A DNA stretch of 64,000 nucleotides from Sphingobacterium thalpophilum (GTDB lineage Bacteria > Bacteroidota > Bacteroidia > Sphingobacteriales > Sphingobacteriaceae), in the NCBI RefSeq assembly GCF_038396785.1, contig NZ_CP151087.1, positions 3,658,001 to 3,722,000 on the forward strand, read 5' to 3'. Shown one piece after another: positions 1 to 8,358 of the stretch. The notes beneath the pieces were generated by a model. That model made no database searches, was not told the origin of the DNA, and saw only the letters and a program-made list of their open reading frames with translations. A program made the position numbers and the translations under genes. Position 1 is the first letter of the stretch. The number at the start of each line of letters is the position of its first letter.

Positions 1-2
1 CA

Positions 3-620
3 CAGATGGATGATCAGGAAATTGTAGATCAAATAAAAAAAGCCGGTAAAGGGCTATGTGGTCGATTTTATGAAGATCAGTTGATGCGTGAATTGGATGT
101 CCCTTTTTCTTTTTCTAAAAACCCTATTTGGCAAGGAAGATGGCCAGGGATCGCTGCGGGCCTCTTGTTGGTTGGATCCTTGAGCTTTCATGCTGCTCAA
201 GCACAAAACAAATTGACTGGAGAAGTTGTCGTTGTCCAAACAAAAACAGAAAATGATCAGATAAAGCAACAGGGGCAGGTTAGCTCATCAACAAATGATA
301 ATTCAACATTAAAAGGAAGCCCCGATAGCACAAAAGTAAGCATAAAAGGTAAAGTAGTTTGTGCTGGAAGCGATGTAAGTATGATGGGAACAGAGGTGTC
401 CTTGGGAAATTACCGTACGCAAGTGGATGAAAATGGAGATTTTCAACTTTGGGTACCGCAATCTCTGTTTCGGGTAGATCAGGAGCTCCGTGCACAGATG
501 TTAGGCTATAAAACGGTTGTGATTTCAATCAAAAAGGGGAGTAAAATACAACTGGATAAACCAATAAAAATGGAAGTTAAGCCAATGATTATGGGAAAGA
601 TTGCTGTGGCAAGGAAATAA
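3..620 (+). CDS. C-terminal part of a carboxypeptidase-regulatory-like domain protein (5' truncated)
   Basis: The frame is open to the left edge, so the real start lies outside the window and the ATG at 6 is internal. The first visible residues (EIVDQIKKAG...CGRFYEDQL) look like the Cys-containing N-terminal segment of a widespread Bacteroidota family that has a later transmembrane helix and a carboxypeptidase-regulatory/CNA-B-like beta domain. Here a hydrophobic segment at visible residues 46-66 is followed by a linker rich in Ser, Thr and Gln, then a beta-rich domain (about 105-195; VSIKGKVVCAG...GTEVSLGNYRTQVDENGDF) typical of that fold. Function unknown. It is host DNA just outside the tRNA-Lys island. 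Confidence 0.7.
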   Translation, partial: QMDDQEIVDQIKKAGKGLCGRFYEDQLMRELDVPFSFSKNPIWQGRWPGIAAGLLLVGSLSFHAAQAQNKLTGEVVVVQTKTENDQIKQQGQVSSSTNDNSTLKGSPDSTKVSIKGKVVCAGSDVSMMGTEVSLGNYRTQVDENGDFQLWVPQSLFRVDQELRAQMLGYKTVVISIKKGSKIQLDKPIKMEVKPMIMGKIAVARK

Positions 621-741
621 GACATTATGGAGCGAAAGAATAATTTGTTTAAATGACATATTTGAGTCTGTTTTTCTTATGGGACAGCTGCCAAAAATCT
701 CGCTTGAATGTCATAAAAGTCAAAAAAATATTCTTTTCCAC

Positions 742-772
742 TTGACTTTTTCTGCGGTGAACCTTACATTTG
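742..772 (+). promoter_or_regulatory. Promoter of tRNA-Lys
   Basis: A TTG (742-744, in CTTGAC) and the Bacteroidota -7 element TACATTTG (765-772) are separated by 20 bases, the spacing expected for the primary sigma factor of this phylum. The mature tRNA starts 12 bases downstream. Confidence 0.7.
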
Positions 773-783
773 GATTATCGAAT

Positions 784-856
784 GACTTCGTAGCTCAGTT
801 GGTAGAGCAACAGACTCTTAATCTGTGGGTCCTGAGTTCGAGCCTCAGCGGGGTCA
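784..856 (+). tRNA. trnK: tRNA-Lys (anticodon CTT)
   Basis: A full cloverleaf can be drawn. The acceptor stem GACTTCG pairs with CGGGGTC with two G-T wobbles, the anticodon stem ACAGA/TCTGT encloses loop CTCTTAA (anticodon CTT, Lys), and the T-loop is TTCGAGC. No CCA is encoded. Its 3' half is the integration site of the island to the right, which restores a complete tRNA at this end. Confidence 0.95.
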
Positions 857-867
857 CTTTCAAAAAA
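808..867 (+). repeat. attL-type direct repeat (left end of island)
   Basis: Sixty bases covering the anticodon arm, T arm, 3' end and first downstream bases of tRNA-Lys recur without mismatch at 22560-22619. This is the signature of tyrosine-integrase insertion into a tRNA 3' end. Confidence 0.93.
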
Positions 868-899
868 AGCCGTTTTTACTTGCGTAAAACGGCTTTTTT
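862..899 (+). terminator. Rho-independent terminator after tRNA-Lys (island side)
   Basis: A 14-bp stem (AAAAAAGCCGTTTT with AAAACGGCTTTTTT) with a 9-base loop ends in a T run. It straddles the edge of the 60-bp repeat, so its 3' arm belongs to the island. Confidence 0.85.
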
Positions 900-960
900 G
901 CGTTCCTTAGGGTGGTGTTGGAACTTCGGATCATACCGAAAGTTTGGGGGGTAATCATTT

Positions 961-1944
961 TTAAGCATACAATTTCATCACTCTGTACAGGAAGAATGTT
1001 GTATCCCTTACTCCACGGAAGACGCTCCTGAAAGCTTTGAGTTTTGCATTGAAGGACTCTGCGGATGCATTGGTGCTTCTATTGTCGAAGTAGTGGAGAA
1101 TGTATTGATGATGTGCTGCAATGGATCTTGCGACACTCTCGAATGAAGCAATACCCGCGTTCTCAACCTGGTTGTGCCACAGTCCTAACTTTGTGAAAGC
1201 AACTTTTTTATCCCTGCATTTATTGAAGATGTCACCTAAGGCAACTCCAAGATCATAAGCCTGTTTTAGCTTGGGAAACCTGATGAACAGCAGTTCTGCA
1301 CGGCGTTTTTGGCTTTCCGACCATCGACTTGGATGCTTGAACAGGAGGTGTCTCGACCTAGCTAATAGCTGTTTGAGCGTATCACCATTAGGCAACAACT
1401 CGGGGTCATATGGGATACCCCGTTTTCGCGATTCCATTATTTTTTTGCTTTCTGCATCTAAGACTTCCCATCGGTATTTGATACGGAGTTCCTGAACAGC
1501 ATCATAAGCAAGTTTTTGTACATGAAACCGATCGATAACCCTTCTGGCATTTCTGAAACACCTACGGATAGCCTTTGCCATATTGGGGGCCATATCCATC
1601 GTTACTTCCCTAACTTTGTTCCTTAGTTTAAGTGGAATGCGCTCTAATACAGCAATAATATCTTCCGCCTTTGTCCCTCTTATGGTAGCCAATATGGTTC
1701 CCTTCCTGCCCTTTGCTGATTTACTGCTTACGATCGTGTAAAGTTCACCGTTGCTAAAGCTGGTCTCATCGATGCTCAGGTGTTCCGATATGTTATCAGG
1801 AAAAAGGGTCCATTGCTCTGCGTGTGGCTTTTGGTCCCAGTCCTGGAAGTCACTGAGATGGTTCTTGTATTGATCCTGTAGTTGCTTACCGTCCATTTGG
1901 AAGAACAGACCTACCAATTGGGCGCTTACAGGATGATTATCCAA
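961..1944 (-). CDS. ISAon1 family transposase, catalytic ORF
   Basis: This is a DDE transposase of the ISL3-related group. It shows LSIDETS (first Asp, about residue 57), VTMDMAPNM (second Asp, about 116) and VIDRFHVQKL, and near the C-terminus NASAESFNAKLKAFR, which carries the catalytic Glu. The only nearby start is TTG at 1944. Its frame opens within an 8-base overlap with the upstream ORF, just after a run of seven T and three A on the coding strand, so it may be made by frameshifting from the N-terminal ORF or by re-initiation. It appears intact. Confidence 0.85.
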   Translation of the reverse strand: MDNHPVSAQLVGLFFQMDGKQLQDQYKNHLSDFQDWDQKPHAEQWTLFPDNISEHLSIDETSFSNGELYTIVSSKSAKGRKGTILATIRGTKAEDIIAVLERIPLKLRNKVREVTMDMAPNMAKAIRRCFRNARRVIDRFHVQKLAYDAVQELRIKYRWEVLDAESKKIMESRKRGIPYDPELLPNGDTLKQLLARSRHLLFKHPSRWSESQKRRAELLFIRFPKLKQAYDLGVALGDIFNKCRDKKVAFTKLGLWHNQVENAGIASFESVARSIAAHHQYILHYFDNRSTNASAESFNAKLKAFRSVFRGVRDTTFFLYRVMKLYA

Positions 1945-2290
1945 ATATCTTCTTTAAAAAAAGCCCGAATTCCGTAGTCATTCGAGCACCCTCACGCACC
2001 AGATTCCAATCTCTTGTGATGATCTCTCCCGTATCCAACACTGTCCAGCGGCGGCGGCGGATATGTAGCGTAACTTTCTGGCCTCGAATGGGAAAGTCTG
2101 AAATCTCAGTGGAAGGCATGAAGCCCTTTGACTCCAACTTGCTGTTCTGATAGCCTGTCGGAGCAATATTAAGCTCATCTAAATAAATGTGGAGCTGATT
2201 GTCAACCTGATCGACTTCTAAAATCTGAAAGTATTCCAATAGCCCTTCGGGCATCAATAGGGACAGTAATTTACGTTCGGCTTCTTGCAA
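1937..2290 (-). CDS. ISAon1 family transposase N-terminal region protein
   Basis: A 117-residue protein upstream of, and overlapping by 8 bases, the catalytic transposase ORF. Elements of this group are known to keep the N-terminal DNA-binding region in a separate frame. The sequence (LLSLLMPEGLLEYFQI at the N-terminus, basic HIRRRRW in the middle) fits that region. It ends with LFLKKIFG at the A/T-rich slippery stretch where the second frame begins. Confidence 0.8.
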   Translation of the reverse strand: MQEAERKLLSLLMPEGLLEYFQILEVDQVDNQLHIYLDELNIAPTGYQNSKLESKGFMPSTEISDFPIRGQKVTLHIRRRRWTVLDTGEIITRDWNLVREGARMTTEFGLFLKKIFG

Positions 2291-2435
2291 GGGATATCTG
2301 TATTAAGGATGCTAAACTAAGAAATTTTTGACATTCCCCCCAAGAATTCAGCTTGATCCGGAACTTCCTCCCTACCCGTTTTGAAAACCTTCAAAACGGT
2401 GTGATTTGCATAGTTTTTTGTTGAACTTCACGTAA

Positions 2436-2456
2436 AACCGTCACAAATACGTCACA
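2436..2456 (+). promoter_or_regulatory. Putative integrase arm-type site, left copy
   Basis: AACCGTCACAAATACGTCACA lies 26 bases upstream of the integrase start. It contains CGTCACA twice in direct orientation at an 11-base step. The same 17-bp core, GTCACAAATACGTCACA, occurs at the right end of the island (22454) and once internally (16243). Sites repeated near both ends of an integrative element are usually bound by the integrase N-terminal domain; the function is inferred. Confidence 0.5.
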
Positions 2457-2482
2457 AAGGTTTTCGTGGTAATGAAAAGATT

Positions 2483-3799
2483 ATGGCAACCGTAAGCGCA
2501 AAGATTTATGAACACCACATAAAAGTTGATGGAACCTACAATGTAAAAATTAGGGTCTATCAAAAAGGAGAGAAAAAATTTATTGATACTCCTCACTTCC
2601 TTTCCATAAAACAACTCACCAAGGTGAAAGGGAAAAAAGAATTTAATATTAAAGATCCTTTTGTCCTTGAAATAGTTGACAAGAAGTTAAAAGAGTACCG
2701 TAAAACGATCAGCGAAATCGAAGATAAGCTAGATTTTTTTACAGCAGAATCGTTACGGGATTATCTCAAAAACAAAGATGAAGAAATTGATTTTATCAAG
2801 TTCTGTGATAATTATATTCGACAGGAAAAAGATGATGGACGAGACGGTTCGGCTGCCAATCATCGTGCAGTTCGTAATCATCTAGTTGATTTTTTTAAGA
2901 GGGAAAGGGTTTCAATCAATGAAATTCATTTCAATATGCTTGTTCAATTTGAGCGCTATCTAAAATCAGAGCGAACCATAACAAGGATAAATCAATTGCG
3001 CAAGCCTGTTACGATTGTTTCAAAGCCAGTTTCAGATACGAGTCTATACAATTACATGCGTGATCTTCGAACGCTATTCAATGAAGCTTTGAACCATTAT
3101 AATAATGAAGATCTGGGCATTATATTGATAAAGCATTATCCATTCAAAAAATACAAAGTAGGTTCAGCTCCGCTTACTGAAAATAGAAATAATAATCTTG
3201 AAGAAGTTATTCGAATCCGGGATTGCGAAGTCCTCCCTAATAGTAGAGCGGAACTAGCGAAGGATTTATATATGTTATCTTTCTATTTATGTGGTATGAA
3301 TGCCGTCGATCTATTTAAAATATCTGAGAATGATATTCGGAATGGAAGAATAGATTACAATCGTTCCAAGACTAAAGGAAAGCGAAAAGACAGAGCATTT
3401 ATCAGTATAAAAATAATTGAGGAAGCCAAACCATTATTAGAGAAATACATTGGCAAGTTATCGATAAGATATTCAGGGATGACAACATTCAATTCTGCAC
3501 TAAAGCACGGAATGAAGAAGCTTAGGGAGCTTTCGTGTGTTGGGAAAATAACACTTTATTGCGCGCGCCATACATTTGCCAATATAGCTAGAAATGACTG
3601 TAGGATGAGCAAGGACGATGTTGCTTTAGCTCTAAATCATGTTGAACAAGGGAATCGTGTAACCGATATTTATATCGCCAAGGATTGGAGAATCATTGAT
3701 GATGTCCAAAATAAGGTGATGCAATTTTTGAGGAAATCAGAACCTAAAATATTGGCAATGATTAAGAAAAAAGAAATAGGTAAGCAACACGCTGCTTAA
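2483..3799 (+). CDS. Tyrosine site-specific integrase of the island
   Basis: A 438-residue recombinase that would catalyse island integration and excision at tRNA-Lys. It has an N-terminal arm-binding region (1-80), a SAM-like core-binding domain (about 105-205) and a catalytic domain (about 235-415). The catalytic residues visible are the beta-hairpin Lys in SKTKGKRK (296-303), YCARHTFA with Arg362, His386 in LNHVEQ and the nucleophile Tyr397 in DIYI. At the usual first-Arg position the motif reads CGMNAVDLF, with Asn instead of Arg. Loss of that Arg is known in Bacteroidota integrases related to IntDOT. It lies next to the attachment site, separated from it only by an IS. Confidence 0.93.
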   Translation: MATVSAKIYEHHIKVDGTYNVKIRVYQKGEKKFIDTPHFLSIKQLTKVKGKKEFNIKDPFVLEIVDKKLKEYRKTISEIEDKLDFFTAESLRDYLKNKDEEIDFIKFCDNYIRQEKDDGRDGSAANHRAVRNHLVDFFKRERVSINEIHFNMLVQFERYLKSERTITRINQLRKPVTIVSKPVSDTSLYNYMRDLRTLFNEALNHYNNEDLGIILIKHYPFKKYKVGSAPLTENRNNNLEEVIRIRDCEVLPNSRAELAKDLYMLSFYLCGMNAVDLFKISENDIRNGRIDYNRSKTKGKRKDRAFISIKIIEEAKPLLEKYIGKLSIRYSGMTTFNSALKHGMKKLRELSCVGKITLYCARHTFANIARNDCRMSKDDVALALNHVEQGNRVTDIYIAKDWRIIDDVQNKVMQFLRKSEPKILAMIKKKEIGKQHAA

Positions 3800-3871
3800 G
3801 TATAAACTGTATTCAATGAGAATAGTTCGTTGGATACAGTTCTGTAATTTTAAAATGTAAAACCTTTACTG

Positions 3872-4030
3872 ATGAAAAATTTATTTTTATTCTTTTTGAC
3901 ATGTATCCTATCAACAATTGGTTTCTTTGCGGCTCTTAGTATGAAAACTCATTGGATTGGATTCTGTGTAGCTTTTGGCGTGTGGTTCTTATTTCTTTGG
4001 ATAACAACAAAGCCACGTAAAAAATATTGA
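3872..4030 (+). CDS. Small two-helix membrane protein
   Basis: An ATG-started frame of 52 residues with two hydrophobic helices (about 3-22 and 29-45) and a basic tail (KPRKKY), as expected for a small inner-membrane protein with its C-terminus inside. I do not recognise a family. It lies between the integrase and a lipoprotein gene in the same direction, in island DNA. The hydrophobic pattern and codon use are protein-like, but a frame this short could be chance. Confidence 0.45.
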   Translation: MKNLFLFFLTCILSTIGFFAALSMKTHWIGFCVAFGVWFLFLWITTKPRKKY

Positions 4031-4211
4031 TTTTTGAAAAGGAATGCTGATGTAAAAAGAAAATCAAGAGATCTCAATTTTTGTTGAAGTATGTTGTCGA
4101 GCAAAATCACCAAGTCATCGAGGTCAAAAGCGAGTTTGTCGAGAATAATTGCCATTCATAAAAATATAGCTTATTATTAAGTGTAGTTCAATTTTATGTT
4201 TAATTCTCAAT

Positions 4212-4838
4212 ATGAAAAAAATATCATTATATAGATTTGTTTCTGCCCTTTTACTTTGCTGCCTACTATTCTCCTGCTCCCAATCTAAGGAGGATAAATA
4301 TGTTGGCTATTGGGTCGAGGATGGCAAAGAGCATGCTGAAATTCTCGAGATTCAAAAAGTGGGGGATAAACTCTATTTAAAAAGTAAAGATCTTGAAGCA
4401 CCTGCGACTTACAATAAAGAAGATAATACGCTAAATGCTCATGTTTCCAACGGAATCGCATCCGTTACTTTTGTTATGAATGTACTAGAAGATTCGAATA
4501 AGATGAAGATGAGCATCGGTACCAAGGGCGCTGATTTTACGAAAATCTCCAAGACGGAGGCTGAGAAGAGAAACAAGGAGTATGAGGAATATTTCAACCC
4601 CGACTTCTTTGTTGGCGAATGGAAGAGCGATGTTAAAACTGAATCGCCTATAACTATTATTAAAGAAGGAAATGAATACTATTTTGTCAGTGGTTATTTA
4701 GGGAAGAAATTTTTGTCTTACAATTCAATAAAACACGTAATGTCAGCTCAAGTTGGATTTACGACTATTTCTATTCGTCGTACCGGAGATCAGGAAATTA
4801 CTGCTTACGGGGATAGGACTTATAAAAGAGTGAAATAA
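4212..4838 (+). CDS. Lipoprotein with two repeated beta domains
   Basis: A 208-residue protein with a lipoprotein signal peptide; the lipobox LLFSC places the lipid-modified Cys at 22. The rest appears to be two copies of one small beta-rich module, each opening with a VGxW motif: YVGYW (about residue 30) and FVGEW (about 133), followed by alternating short strands. The second copy ends at the C-terminus (YGDRTYKRVK). The repeat suggests an internal duplication. Function unknown; it would be anchored in the periplasm or on the outer membrane. Confidence 0.75.
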   Translation: MKKISLYRFVSALLLCCLLFSCSQSKEDKYVGYWVEDGKEHAEILEIQKVGDKLYLKSKDLEAPATYNKEDNTLNAHVSNGIASVTFVMNVLEDSNKMKMSIGTKGADFTKISKTEAEKRNKEYEEYFNPDFFVGEWKSDVKTESPITIIKEGNEYYFVSGYLGKKFLSYNSIKHVMSAQVGFTTISIRRTGDQEITAYGDRTYKRVK

Positions 4839-5154
4839 AACAGTTCTAAATTGTTTCAACAACAAAAAAAATCGAGAAAAAGAATAAGTCGTAATTCTGC
4901 GGCTAATCAATGTCCAAAATTTGTGAAATAAAAACTGGGGCAGCGGGCTGAGGTTCTAACCGATTTTAATGTTTTAATCTTGTTCTAATCGAAGACCCAA
5001 TAGTGAACGGGTCCGAACAGAGGAAAAATCGTTATGCTCTTAAAAGTAAAATTGGTAAGAAATTTTTAATTTTTACTATCTTAGTAATCACTCTATTTGA
5101 TTTTAGCCAATTAGAAATAATAGCAGAAACCACTCAACCAAAGGCACTAGATAC
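4839..5154. other. Intergenic stretch, no gene seen
   Basis: This is AT-rich DNA between the lipoprotein and the first HNH gene. I see no reading frame with protein-like composition, no tRNA and no strong terminator hairpin. Confidence 0.5.
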
Positions 5155-5847
5155 ATGACAAAAAAAGCGAGAACAAATATTCCGCAAATAGCTAAAGTAA
5201 AAGCAACTCTACAAAAGGAAATAAATTCGATGTGTCCTTTTTGTAGTAATGAAGAGGTGGGGCATTTTGAAATCCACCATATTGATGAAGACCCTTCAAA
5301 TAATGATGTTATAAATTTGCTTTTGCTCTGTCCTATCTGTCACTCCAAAATTACCAAAGGGGATATTTCAAATATTGAGGTCTATAAGAAAAAGCTCTTG
5401 TTACTGTCTGATTCTTCATCTAATAAACAAAATGCTGGTAGAAATGTCACCTTCAACAATAATGTTGAAAATGCAGTTGTTGGAGACAATAATACTATTT
5501 CGATAAAACAGACTAAGAAGACGGTTAAACAAAAATATCCGGAAGGTTGTATTGGGTTTGATTCTGTAAAGGCAAATTATGTAGGTCATTTGCTAAAGCG
5601 ATATAATGTATACAAAGAATACGAGGTCGGAAAGGGAAATGTGAATTATGCAGTGTTTTCTTCACACTTAAAAAAACAGTATAAAATACCACCAACAAGG
5701 ACTATATATAATTTGCCGATAGAAAAGTTCTATAATTTGGTAGACTATATTCAACAAAGGATTGACAGTACTAAGCTGGCAAAGGTCAAAGGTAGAGGGC
5801 ATAAAAACTACTCAACATTTTTGGAGTATGCAAACGAACAAGCGTAA
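5155..5847 (+). CDS. HNH-type zinc-binding protein with C-terminal helical domain
   Basis: A 230-residue protein. Residues 27-63 form an HNH-like fold with two metal-binding knuckles (CPFC at 27-30 and CPICH at 59-63), a double His in EIHHID (41-42) and Asn54, so a nuclease or DNA-binding role is likely. A low-complexity Asn-rich linker (NNNVENAVVGDNNTIS, about 99-116) is followed by a basic, Tyr-rich helical C-terminal domain (about 130-225) that vaguely resembles the ORF6C domain of phage antirepressor-type proteins. Such V-GDNN linkers are common in proteins of bacterial conflict systems. It is followed in the same direction by a second HNH gene. Confidence 0.7.
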   Translation: MTKKARTNIPQIAKVKATLQKEINSMCPFCSNEEVGHFEIHHIDEDPSNNDVINLLLLCPICHSKITKGDISNIEVYKKKLLLLSDSSSNKQNAGRNVTFNNNVENAVVGDNNTISIKQTKKTVKQKYPEGCIGFDSVKANYVGHLLKRYNVYKEYEVGKGNVNYAVFSSHLKKQYKIPPTRTIYNLPIEKFYNLVDYIQQRIDSTKLAKVKGRGHKNYSTFLEYANEQA

Positions 5848-5945
5848 GTGACAATTGTCATTTTTAATAAATGAGAATGCTTATAGTTTTAAAACAGATC
5901 AGATGGAAAAAATCGTTAAATTTGCAACCACATTTTGGATAAATT

Positions 5946-6362
5946 ATGGCATTGAAAAATCAGAAAGACAAAGCACGACAATATAAACCTTCAACAGTTA
6001 GAAGGTTGGACACGCTTTCTGGAAATGAATGTGCAAATCCAAACTGTACAAAAAAACTGGTAGCAGAGGATGGGATTTCTATCGTCAGCAAAATTTGTCA
6101 TATAGAAGCAGCAAGTACTGATGGCCCACGGTATAACAAATCGATGACTGATGATGAACGCAGAAGTTTTAGTAACTTAATTTTATTGTGTGATGAACAC
6201 CACACAATAATTGATAATAAAGAGAATGAGGGTAAATATCCGGTTGATCTGTTAAAAAAGTGGAAAGATGATCATGAACGAAAAATCATCGAAATAATGT
6301 CAGGTAAAAATTTATTGTCAAAACAGCACTCTAAACCAAAACAAAAGGGGCTGTCCTTGTGA
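5946..6362 (+). CDS. HNH endonuclease-like protein
   Basis: A 138-residue HNH protein. It shows C29/C34 (CANPNC), ICHIEAAS with His52, a GPRYNKSMTDDER motif, SFSNLILLC with Asn77, and CDEHH (82-86). This version of the fold is often the N-terminal module of larger anti-phage or conflict proteins; here it stands alone apart from a basic tail. It lies 98 bases after another HNH gene in the same direction, and a terminator hairpin overlaps its stop codon. A DNase role in defence is inferred. Confidence 0.75.
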   Translation: MALKNQKDKARQYKPSTVRRLDTLSGNECANPNCTKKLVAEDGISIVSKICHIEAASTDGPRYNKSMTDDERRSFSNLILLCDEHHTIIDNKENEGKYPVDLLKKWKDDHERKIIEIMSGKNLLSKQHSKPKQKGLSL

Positions 6363-6378
6363 GACAATCCCCTTTTAA
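6342..6378 (+). terminator. Hairpin at the end of the HNH gene
   Basis: AAAAGGGGCTGTC pairs with GACAATCCCCTTTT (one imperfection) around the stop codon at 6360-6362. It separates the rightward small-gene cluster from the leftward metal operon and may work in both directions. Confidence 0.65.
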
Positions 6379-6404
6379 AATTGCTTAATTAGAAGCGATT
6401 CTTT

Positions 6405-6554
6405 TTAATAACCCTTTATGCCTTTCAACAGGTCATTATCGACGCTGATGTAACCCAGATAATAGATGTTTTGCCCTTCGGTCTTTATGGGCGTTTTTAT
6501 TTTACTTGAACAGCGACCTTTGAAGGTTTTCCTGACAATTAACAAATGTTGTGG
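6405..6554 (-). pseudogene. Possible gene remnant downstream of the P-type ATPase
   Basis: On the minus strand a 49-codon frame ending at TAA (6405-6407) has protein-like composition near its end (KTEGQNIYYLGYISVDND), but no plausible start and no recognised family. It directly follows the ATPase stop codon. It may be the tail of a gene lost at the junction between the metal module and the HNH cluster, or it may be chance. Confidence 0.25.
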
Positions 6555-8348
6555 TTACGTTCTGTCCTTCAAAGCCCTTAATGCCGAGGTAATGGAAATC
6601 AGATCCACCACTTCCTGCAATCCTGCACCAATCAATGCCGGTAAAACACCGAAGGCTGCAATCAGCATCAGCACGGTACAAACGGCAATGCCAATGAAAA
6701 CGGATTGACGGGCAATCTTCATCGTTTCTTTGGAAATGAGAATAGTATCACTCACTTTTTGCAGATTGTCTCTTAAAATCACCACATCAGCCGAATCGCT
6801 GGCGGCACTCGATCCTTTAGCACCCATCGCAATGCCTACATCGGCAACGGTTAACGACGGTGCATCGTTCACGCCATCACCCACCATTACAACCGGGCGA
6901 AATTCGTCGGGCATACTTTTCAGGATTTTTAGTTTGTCTTGAGGCAAACAGCCACCGTGCACTTCCGTAATGCCAATTTCTTTGGCAATGTTTTCAGAAA
7001 TACTTTGTTTATCGCCGGAAATCATCATAATTTTTTGGATACCCATTTTTAGTAATTGGGCAATGGTTTGCCGGGCTTCGGGACGCACCTCATCGATAAA
7101 GGTGATTTCCCCAACATATTTGTCATTCACCGAAACAAACAACGAGGTTTTTTCCGTTTTAATTTGAATGGGTTCAGCCGTTACAAAACTCAGTTTACCT
7201 ACTTTCACCAGTTTGCCATCAACTTTTCCTTGAATACCATTTCCTTCTATTTCCTTTAAATCTGTTGCCAGAAGAATCGTTTTATCGCCGATATATTTCA
7301 TCACCGAAACCGCCAAAACGTGGGAAGATTGCTGTTCCACGCTGGCTACAAAATCAATCAGTTCGTCTTTCGAATAAGGATTTTCCGGGATAATGTCGTC
7401 CAAAGTAAGATCGCCTTTGGTTAAAGTTCCGGTTTTATCGAAGGCGATGGCTTTCATTCTGTCCAGTTTTTCGATGACAGTCCCGGATTTTATCACCACC
7501 CCATTTCTGCTGGAACGGCTCATTCCAGCTATCAGGGCAATGGGAGCCGCCAGAATCAGCGGGCAGGGCGAAGCCACCACCAACACTTCGGCAATGCGGT
7601 TGGGATCTTTGGTAATCAAATAAGCAATTCCGGCAATTAAAAAAGCAACGATGGTAAAAGGCAAAGCGTACCGATCCGCCATTCGCACAAAATGTGACGG
7701 CTCTTTTTCGGAATTATGCACCAATTGCACGAGTTGCTGGTACTGGCTTTCTTTGGCGAGTTTGGAAACCTGAATGGTAATGGCTCCCGAACCATTCACC
7801 GAACCCGACCATAAGCCGTTGCCTTTGGTTTTGTTGACGGGTTTGGATTCGCCCGTGAGCGAAGATTCGTCCAGCAGCACCTCTGAACTCAGTAAAATTC
7901 CGTCCACGGGAATAATTTCCTTGGGTTTTACGATGATGATGTCACCGATTTTAATATCCTCCACAGGAACGTCATCTAAATCGTTTCCTGTTTTTTTATG
8001 AGCAATTCGGGGTGTATTATCAAGCAATGATTTTAAATCTTTCCGGGCTTTTTTCTGGGCATAATCTTCCAACGAATCACCTCCGGTAATCATAATGAGG
8101 ATAATGAGTGCCGCCCAATAATTACCAACAGCTAAGGTTGCAGCAATGGCAGAAATCGCCAAAATATCCACGCCAAAATTCCCGGAACGAAGCACGTCGA
8201 TCATTCCTTTCAGAAGAACAATAGACATCAAAATGCCGGTTGCCGTAATTAAGATTTTAGAATAATAGGGTTCTTTTAGAATAAATTCCATAACAAGTGC
8301 CACTAAGGCAATGCTGAGAACGACAATGAATTTATATATATTTTTCAT
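6555..8348 (-). CDS. Heavy-metal translocating P-type ATPase (P1B, SPC type)
   Basis: A 597-residue metal-efflux ATPase of the inner membrane. Visible are the actuator motif LTGES (164-168), the phosphorylation motif DKTGTLT (Asp304), the GDGVNDAPSL hinge motif and the membrane metal site SPCP (260-263). There is no N-terminal HMA domain or His-rich tail. SPC in place of CPC, together with the missing metal-binding domain, is characteristic of the P1B-4 group, which exports Co, Fe, Zn or Ni rather than Cu. It is the last gene of a leftward operon, 10 bases after the PAP2 gene, and probably works beside the RND pump; the exact metal is uncertain. Confidence 0.9.
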   Translation of the reverse strand: MKNIYKFIVVLSIALVALVMEFILKEPYYSKILITATGILMSIVLLKGMIDVLRSGNFGVDILAISAIAATLAVGNYWAALIILIMITGGDSLEDYAQKKARKDLKSLLDNTPRIAHKKTGNDLDDVPVEDIKIGDIIIVKPKEIIPVDGILLSSEVLLDESSLTGESKPVNKTKGNGLWSGSVNGSGAITIQVSKLAKESQYQQLVQLVHNSEKEPSHFVRMADRYALPFTIVAFLIAGIAYLITKDPNRIAEVLVVASPCPLILAAPIALIAGMSRSSRNGVVIKSGTVIEKLDRMKAIAFDKTGTLTKGDLTLDDIIPENPYSKDELIDFVASVEQQSSHVLAVSVMKYIGDKTILLATDLKEIEGNGIQGKVDGKLVKVGKLSFVTAEPIQIKTEKTSLFVSVNDKYVGEITFIDEVRPEARQTIAQLLKMGIQKIMMISGDKQSISENIAKEIGITEVHGGCLPQDKLKILKSMPDEFRPVVMVGDGVNDAPSLTVADVGIAMGAKGSSAASDSADVVILRDNLQKVSDTILISKETMKIARQSVFIGIAVCTVLMLIAAFGVLPALIGAGLQEVVDLISITSALRALKDRT

Positions 8349-8358
8349 TTTTATAATT

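Larger units (their letters stand above)
910..2377 (-). mobile_element. ISAon1-like insertion sequence (ISL3-type DDE transposase)
   Basis: The ends are imperfect inverted repeats in exact register over about 45 bases. Both begin GGGT, share CGGATCA at offset 18-24 and share TTGGGGGG further in (left 910-955, right 2332-2377). Inside are two overlapping leftward frames that match the N-terminal protein and transposase of ISAon1-type elements. I could not find an identical 8-bp target duplication (left flank GTTCCTTA, right flank GTTTTGAA). It sits between the left attachment site and the integrase. Confidence 0.82.

Noticed and set aside
902..909. Target-site duplication for the ISAon1-like element
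   Set aside because: The 8 bases on the left (GTTCCTTA) and right (GTTTTGAA) are not the same, so no duplication can be claimed.
601..954. Plus-strand frame across tRNA-Lys
   Set aside because: It reads straight through the tRNA and its terminator and has no protein-like composition outside them.
3949..4155. Minus-strand 68-codon frame opposite the small membrane protein
   Set aside because: It overlaps the better plus-strand frame at 3872-4030. Its leucine-rich start is suggestive, but there is no promoter, family or conserved context.
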